Positions 17,514 through 21,479 of a DNA stretch of 21,479 bases are shown piece by piece; the stretch's first letter is position 1, and the number at the start of each line of letters is the position of its first letter. The translations under genes and the position numbers were made by a program. Below the pieces are notes generated by a model that searched no databases, was not told the origin of the DNA, and saw only the letters and a list, made by a program, of their open reading frames with translations. Origin of the DNA: Asterionellopsis glacialis (Eukaryota; Bacillariophyta; Plagiogrammaphyceae; Rhaphoneidales; Asterionellopsidaceae); the NCBI GenBank assembly GCA_014885115.2, contig WKLE02000155.1, positions 1-21,479 of the forward strand, given 5' to 3'.

Positions 17514-19834
17514 ATGGTTGCCTGTAGTTGGAGTGGTAGGATGATGTCTACTAGGGTGAGTCGTCGAGGAAATGCAGCATCTAATGGAAAAAAATTAAGT
17601 TTACCATCTTTTGCACAGGAAAATGGAACTGAGAGTCAGAGAGAAATCGCCATGGGCGACTCGACCACCACTAGCTCTTGGCAATCGGCAATGACGAAAG
17701 GGGAGCGTGGAACAACTAATCCACACATCCGACGAATGCAAAGAAGGTACAAGAAGCAGGCACCACCAGCTGGTATCGCCATGCTTCGGAATGCACGGAA
17801 GTGTGTACGGAGTTGCCAAAAAGCTTCATCACCTAGACAAAAAGGCGGAAGGCTATCTAATATTTTAGATGCCACTATGCAACAACAGATATGCGTACTT
17901 TTAGCACTAGGAGCATTGCTTTTGGTAGGATTACTATTTTTGATATTACGCAAGGGTCCATCACTGGCAGGTACTGGTGTACGGCTAGGTCGTAGCCAAA
18001 ATTATTACACCAGACCAAATTCACTGGAAGAACTAATGCAACTTCCGATATTAAACAAGAGATTTGGACATGAACAAGAAATGAGTGGTTTCTTTCCGCC
18101 TCCTCCACTATCTTCATTCGAATACGCAAAATTTGAACGGCATAGACAAACACCAGATATGGGAGGACTGAAGATACGTCGTTTAAAAGAGGGAGAGAGA
18201 AGAGCTATTTCTGTAGATCCCAATGACACCCAGGGAAATGTGCACAAACCTGTTCTAGATTATCGGGCGGTGGACGATGTCGATGTATATTACAACTACT
18301 ATGCCTTTGACGACGATAATATCAAAAATACATATTACGAATACAGTGATGATGAAGAAGGACGAAATTGTAGGCGTACAAGTTGGCATAAAATGGAGCA
18401 TCCAACGTGCAATACCGTCCACGAAGAGGCATTTGTAACGCCTTTACCAAAATACCTGAGGTACGACTCCCTACGCTACATTATATGTGCAAGCAATGTG
18501 GTAGCTATTTTGTCACTGACTTTGATTTGTCATTATTCATCTCTCGTTTTTGAATATAGCCATGGATTTTTTCGTGACGTCTTTGTTCTAACAAATCCAT
18601 ATGAAAAGGTTATTCTGAAACAAATTCGTATGCAACATGATGTCGATAATGAACAGTTTGAATACACGCGAATGGATGTTCTTGTTGCGGAGCGGTTAAC
18701 ATCTAAACCATCAATTGTAGATGTATACAGCTATTGCGGCTTGTCTCTTCTTTCCGAATACTTTGGACAGGGGGACGTAGAGCGGTGAGTCAAATGCTAT
18801 CATGGTCGATGGAGGCTTCTGAACTTGATCGTTTCTTTCTGACTAAATTGTTTTCCTTTCACCGCGAAATTCAATTATCTCTTGCAGGCATGTTATAGGA
18901 GGCCGAGATGGATTCTTGTCGGCGGAAGAGCTTGACGATAAGGATGATGTGAAACCACAGAACAACTTATCAGTAGAAGATAAGGTGTTGATAGCTTTGC
19001 AAATGGCTGAAAGTATTGCAACCCTCCACGGGTTCAGGGACGGGGTGTTTGTTCATAATGATATCCAGTTGAGCCAGTTTTTGATTACCAATAACGGAAC
19101 AATCAAGCTGAATGATTTCAATCGAGCAGAGGTCATGCTGTATGATGATGAGGCCGAAGAATACTGTAGATACAAACAGGGGACTGGGCATGGGAATGTA
19201 AGTCAAATGATAGGAAATACTCTCGTGGAATGTGTCTGTTTGCTGTGACAACAAAGCTCACCATTATCAATTTCATGCAAAATATTCAGTATCGATCCCC
19301 CGAAGAATACAATGACTACCCTTTGAATGAAAAGATCGACGTCTACAGCATGGGCAACAATATTTACGCCCTTTTGACTGGATTGTACATATTTTACGAA
19401 GAAAGCGAATCAAAAACTCAAGTAAGAACAATCAAAATCTTTCTCTCGGCCAAGGCGTGTAGTGGCATTGCTGTATCATCTTTGAAATTTCGTACCTTTC
19501 TACGCACACTCACACCAAGGATTGCTGTTGACTTTTCAACTGTTTTGTCTCTTTCGTTTACGTTGCCACCCCTCCATTACCATCGACACACTTGCTGTGT
19601 ACACAGGAACTTGTATCCAAGGGCATGAAGCCATTTGTTGACGAGCGATATCGAACAAGGAGTAATGAAGAGCGCGAACTTGTAGAAATTATGGAAAGTT
19701 GTTGGGCAACGGATCCTGATGACCGAGCTTCGATTTTTGAGGTTGTGCTTTCTCTGCAAAATATGCAAGACAAAATTGAAAAACGAGAAGCAGCGGAAGC
19801 CGCTAGTTCCAAAGCAAAAAGCAATTTAGGCTAA
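17514..19834 (+). CDS. Membrane-anchored divergent protein kinase-like protein
   Basis: Exons 17514-18784, 18888-19197, 19290-19421 and 19607-19834 join in frame (646 residues); a further in-frame intron at 18461-18559 is likely (613 residues). The start is the first ATG of the frame; 17541 is an alternative. Residues 1-125 are basic and Ser-rich, 126-145 (ICVLLALGALLLVGLLFLIL) form one membrane segment, then comes a linker with an acidic Tyr-rich stretch, then a kinase-like domain. Seen there: HGFFRDVFVL (diverged Gly-rich loop), VILKQ with Lys369, FVHNDIQLSQF with Asp482 in place of HRDLKxxN, LNDFNRAE in place of DFG (Asp500), YRSPEEY in place of APE, and DVYSMGNNIYALLTG (helix F). The metal-binding Asn is replaced by Gln and DFG by DFN, so activity is uncertain. 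I recall such HxD/NDFN proteins as expanded in diatoms. Substrates unknown. Confidence 0.8.
18461..18559 (+). other. Probable stop-free 99-nt intron in the kinase gene
   Basis: The segment starts GTACGA, ends in a pyrimidine-rich run and TATAG, is a multiple of three and has no stop, so it hides in the frame. Removing it gives PKYLSHGFFRDVFVL, a contiguous kinase N-lobe start; keeping it inserts 33 residues including a false hydrophobic segment (NVVAILSLTLICHYSSLVF) between the lead and the glycine-loop equivalent. The donor is not the canonical GTAAG, so the call rests mainly on the protein. Confidence 0.55.
18785..18887 (+). other. Intron 2 of the kinase gene (103 nt)
   Basis: GTGAGT donor and CTTGCAG acceptor; splicing rebuilds a CGG codon and continues with HVIGGRDGFLSAEEL. 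Retention gives an immediate TGA. Confidence 0.85.
19198..19289 (+). other. Intron 3 of the kinase gene (92 nt)
   Basis: GTAAGT donor, ATTCAG acceptor, phase 0. Splicing joins GTGHGN to YRSPEEY, the activation segment to the APE-like motif. Confidence 0.85.
19422..19606 (+). other. Intron 4 of the kinase gene (185 nt)
   Basis: GTAAGA donor and ACACAG acceptor, phase 0. It joins ESESKTQ to ELVSKGMKPFV. The intron is open for much of its length, which makes the unspliced frame look like a longer, wrong C-terminus. Confidence 0.8.
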
Positions 19835-20637
19835 TCGCAAATTACTTGCGATCAACACGACCAATTGGTACACGCTACAGTTGTCGCCTTCCGGGCTTCA
19901 ATATATTAGTGTCGGAAGTCCTCTAGTATGGATATAGGAAGTTATCAAAGTTGACGTTGATTGCCAATTTTGAGTGACAATCCTGCCAGTCGGCCTTGAA
20001 TACCGAGAACTAAAGTGTAGAAAGCTGAAATTCGATATCTACATCGAATTCACGGTAGTGAGCTGTTGCTGAGTTTGAAGTTTCATGTTGTTCCATTACC
20101 GGCTTGGGACTTGTTGAACGTTATGAAATGAAAACTCACATTGGAGCACTGTCGCGGATCGTAAAAATATCCACAGTCGTGACGAAAGGGACTCAAACAA
20201 AGTACGAAAGTAAGACAAGATTTACCAGGTACCAGTACACTTCCCAAAGGAATATGAATTGAAATACTCTGGCGCAGAATGCTTTTCAAACTGTCAGTTT
20301 CGATTGCATTTATTGTAACCTCATGCGCCCTTTGAATATATATTGCTTCAATGCATTGCTGGAAAATAAATATTATGAACAAAAGCTAGCCATACAAGGC
20401 GTACGCATTGCTCTTGTATGGCAAGCATACAGCTGTCATTTTGTTCATCATGTGTCATATTGTCTTGCTTGCTTATCCCAATTGATGAGGGATTTTGAAA
20501 ATTGTACGACTAGTCAACTGGAATTATGACCGACAGATTCAAAGTTGGATAGATTAGTCTTCACTCTCAAACTCTAGAATAATGATTGTTATAGTCCATA
20601 TAACTATGAGACAGTAAAAAATTGGAGCCTATTTATT
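19835..20637. other. Convergent intergenic region
   Basis: This lies between the 3' ends of the kinase gene and the minus-strand gene. No convincing gene was found: a 68-codon ATG frame at 20323-20529 and a minus frame at 20083-20382 starting with TTG have no recognisable domain. It contains the inverted repeat at 20389-20422 and one GGTACC-type motif (ACCAGGTACCAGTAC, about 20224). Confidence 0.5.
20389..20422. repeat. Inverted repeat, 10-bp perfect arms, 14-nt loop
   Basis: GCCATACAAG at 20389-20398 pairs perfectly with CTTGTATGGC at 20413-20422. It lies between two convergent gene ends. The loop contains GCGTACGC, itself a palindrome, so the structure could be compact. Confidence 0.7.
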
Positions 20638-21457
20638 TTACACGTAGCGAGTAAGTTCTTTGGAACTATTAGTTTTTCGCAAAGTTTTCTTTTTTTGCCG
20701 GCGCATTATGCTTTTACTACTCTTGAGATTGGAAGGGGCTCTCTTACCACCAGTGCAGCCATCGCTACAACCACTGCTTCTCCTAGAATGATTGGATCCG
20801 TTGTGATCCAAGTTTTGGCTCTTAGTAGAAGTTCCCACAGAAGCCGTGGACCATTGAAAGAATGAAAACATAGTATCGCCATCATCTCCATCTGGATCTT
20901 TGTCGATAAGGGTTGTTGATGCGTCAGATGTCGTCAAGGCGAAAGGCCACTCATCACCAGGATCTATCACTAAATTATTTTCAGATCGAACCTGCCTGCC
21001 TTGCTGACGGTGCATCCACTGGCGACGATCAAACAATTCTTCTTGCTTTTGAACTTGAAGGAGATCTTTGCCATGACTCTCATTCTTTTGGATGCTCGAC
21101 ATCTGTTGTTCTGCTCGGTGAATAAATGGGCCCGTAGCTGTAGTCGCAAAAACAATAGATTCAGTCACTGATATCTGATACTATCTTGATGAAAGCCGAC
21201 CACCCTCTGCCCTACAAAAAATCCTTTTTCGATTTACATCGGAAAAACAGTTTTGTGGAAAAAATCTTGGAAGTTTTTTAGTTCTGTATTTTCAATGAAT
21301 ATTCCGTCGAAGCTCAATAGGTATTATTTATTTAGTTTACCCTACCCAGAACTTTTCCGAGCACATTTTTATATCTTGTCAATCTATCGATAATTCTGGG
21401 GAACTTGCGGCATTTCATCAGAAGTTCTGCTTCGCGAAGTTTTGACGATTTGGACAT
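20638..21457 (-). CDS. Two-exon gene, unknown basic Ser-rich protein (213 aa)
   Basis: Not recognised. Exon 1 (21457-21346) starts at an ATG and encodes a basic, helix-prone N-terminus (MSKSSKLREAELLMKCRKFP). A 178-nt intron (21345-21168, GTAGGG to ATATCAG, phase 1) leads into exon 2 (21167-20638), which would otherwise have only a GTG near its left end. Splicing makes KVL-VTESIVF in frame. The middle is Gln/Arg-rich (RRQWMHRQQGRQVR) with a short acidic DPDGDDGD run; the tail is Ser/Gly-rich and then strongly basic (RRQKKKTLRKTNSSK), suggesting a disordered, perhaps nuclear or nucleic-acid-binding, end. No membrane segment is seen. The frame is open upstream to the window edge, so an earlier start is possible. 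A shorter model would begin at the Met at 21102. Confidence 0.55.
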
Positions 21458-21479
21458 ACGACGTATTAATATGTGTAAT

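Noticed and set aside
20083..20382. 99-codon minus frame in the convergent region
   Set aside because: It starts at TTG, has no domain and is overlapped by an equally weak plus-strand ATG frame at 20323-20529.

Overview
The window looks like nuclear DNA of a diatom or closely related stramenopile. The pointers are short introns (about 90-185 nt, GT-AG) with consensus donors, a membrane-anchored divergent protein kinase of a type I associate with diatom genomes, a plant-like fused allantoin synthase, and an AT-rich flank packed with decayed transposable elements. No species can be named from sequence alone.

Left two thirds (1-14.9 kb) is a graveyard of mobile DNA. An 80-nt exon of a Pif1-type helicase with perfect splice borders lies at 1127-1206. 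A pair of 26-bp inverted repeats (1440-1465 and 10640-10665, 24/26 identical) brackets a candidate TIR element with three unrecognised, decayed genes: A (leftward, 1710-3549), B (rightward, 4097-7318, about 1070 codons) and C (leftward, 7369-7804). A 5'-truncated non-LTR retrotransposon (8169-10446, minus strand, RNase H end) sits inside it, bracketed by a perfect 18-bp target-site duplication. Without this nested copy the outer element would be about 6.9 kb. To the right of the outer repeat are short coding remnants (10737-11324, 13714-14082), a 25-bp minisatellite grading into a GTT run, and a second GTT run.

Right third (14.9-21.5 kb) is ordinary gene territory with higher GC and intact genes: a two-exon allantoin synthase (OHCU decarboxylase fused to 5-hydroxyisourate hydrolase, 15309-16295), a frameshifted fragment of the splicing factor CWC22 (16608-16957), a multi-exon membrane-anchored kinase-like gene (17514-19834), and a convergent two-exon gene of unknown function (20638-21457, minus). 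Clusters of GGTAC-core palindromes lie upstream of the kinase gene and elsewhere.

The live genes show no shared pathway: purine (urate) degradation, a probable signalling protein and an unknown basic protein. The main novelty candidates are the three-gene TIR element, the CWC22 fragment, and a stop-free 99-nt candidate intron in the kinase gene that would otherwise be annotated as protein.
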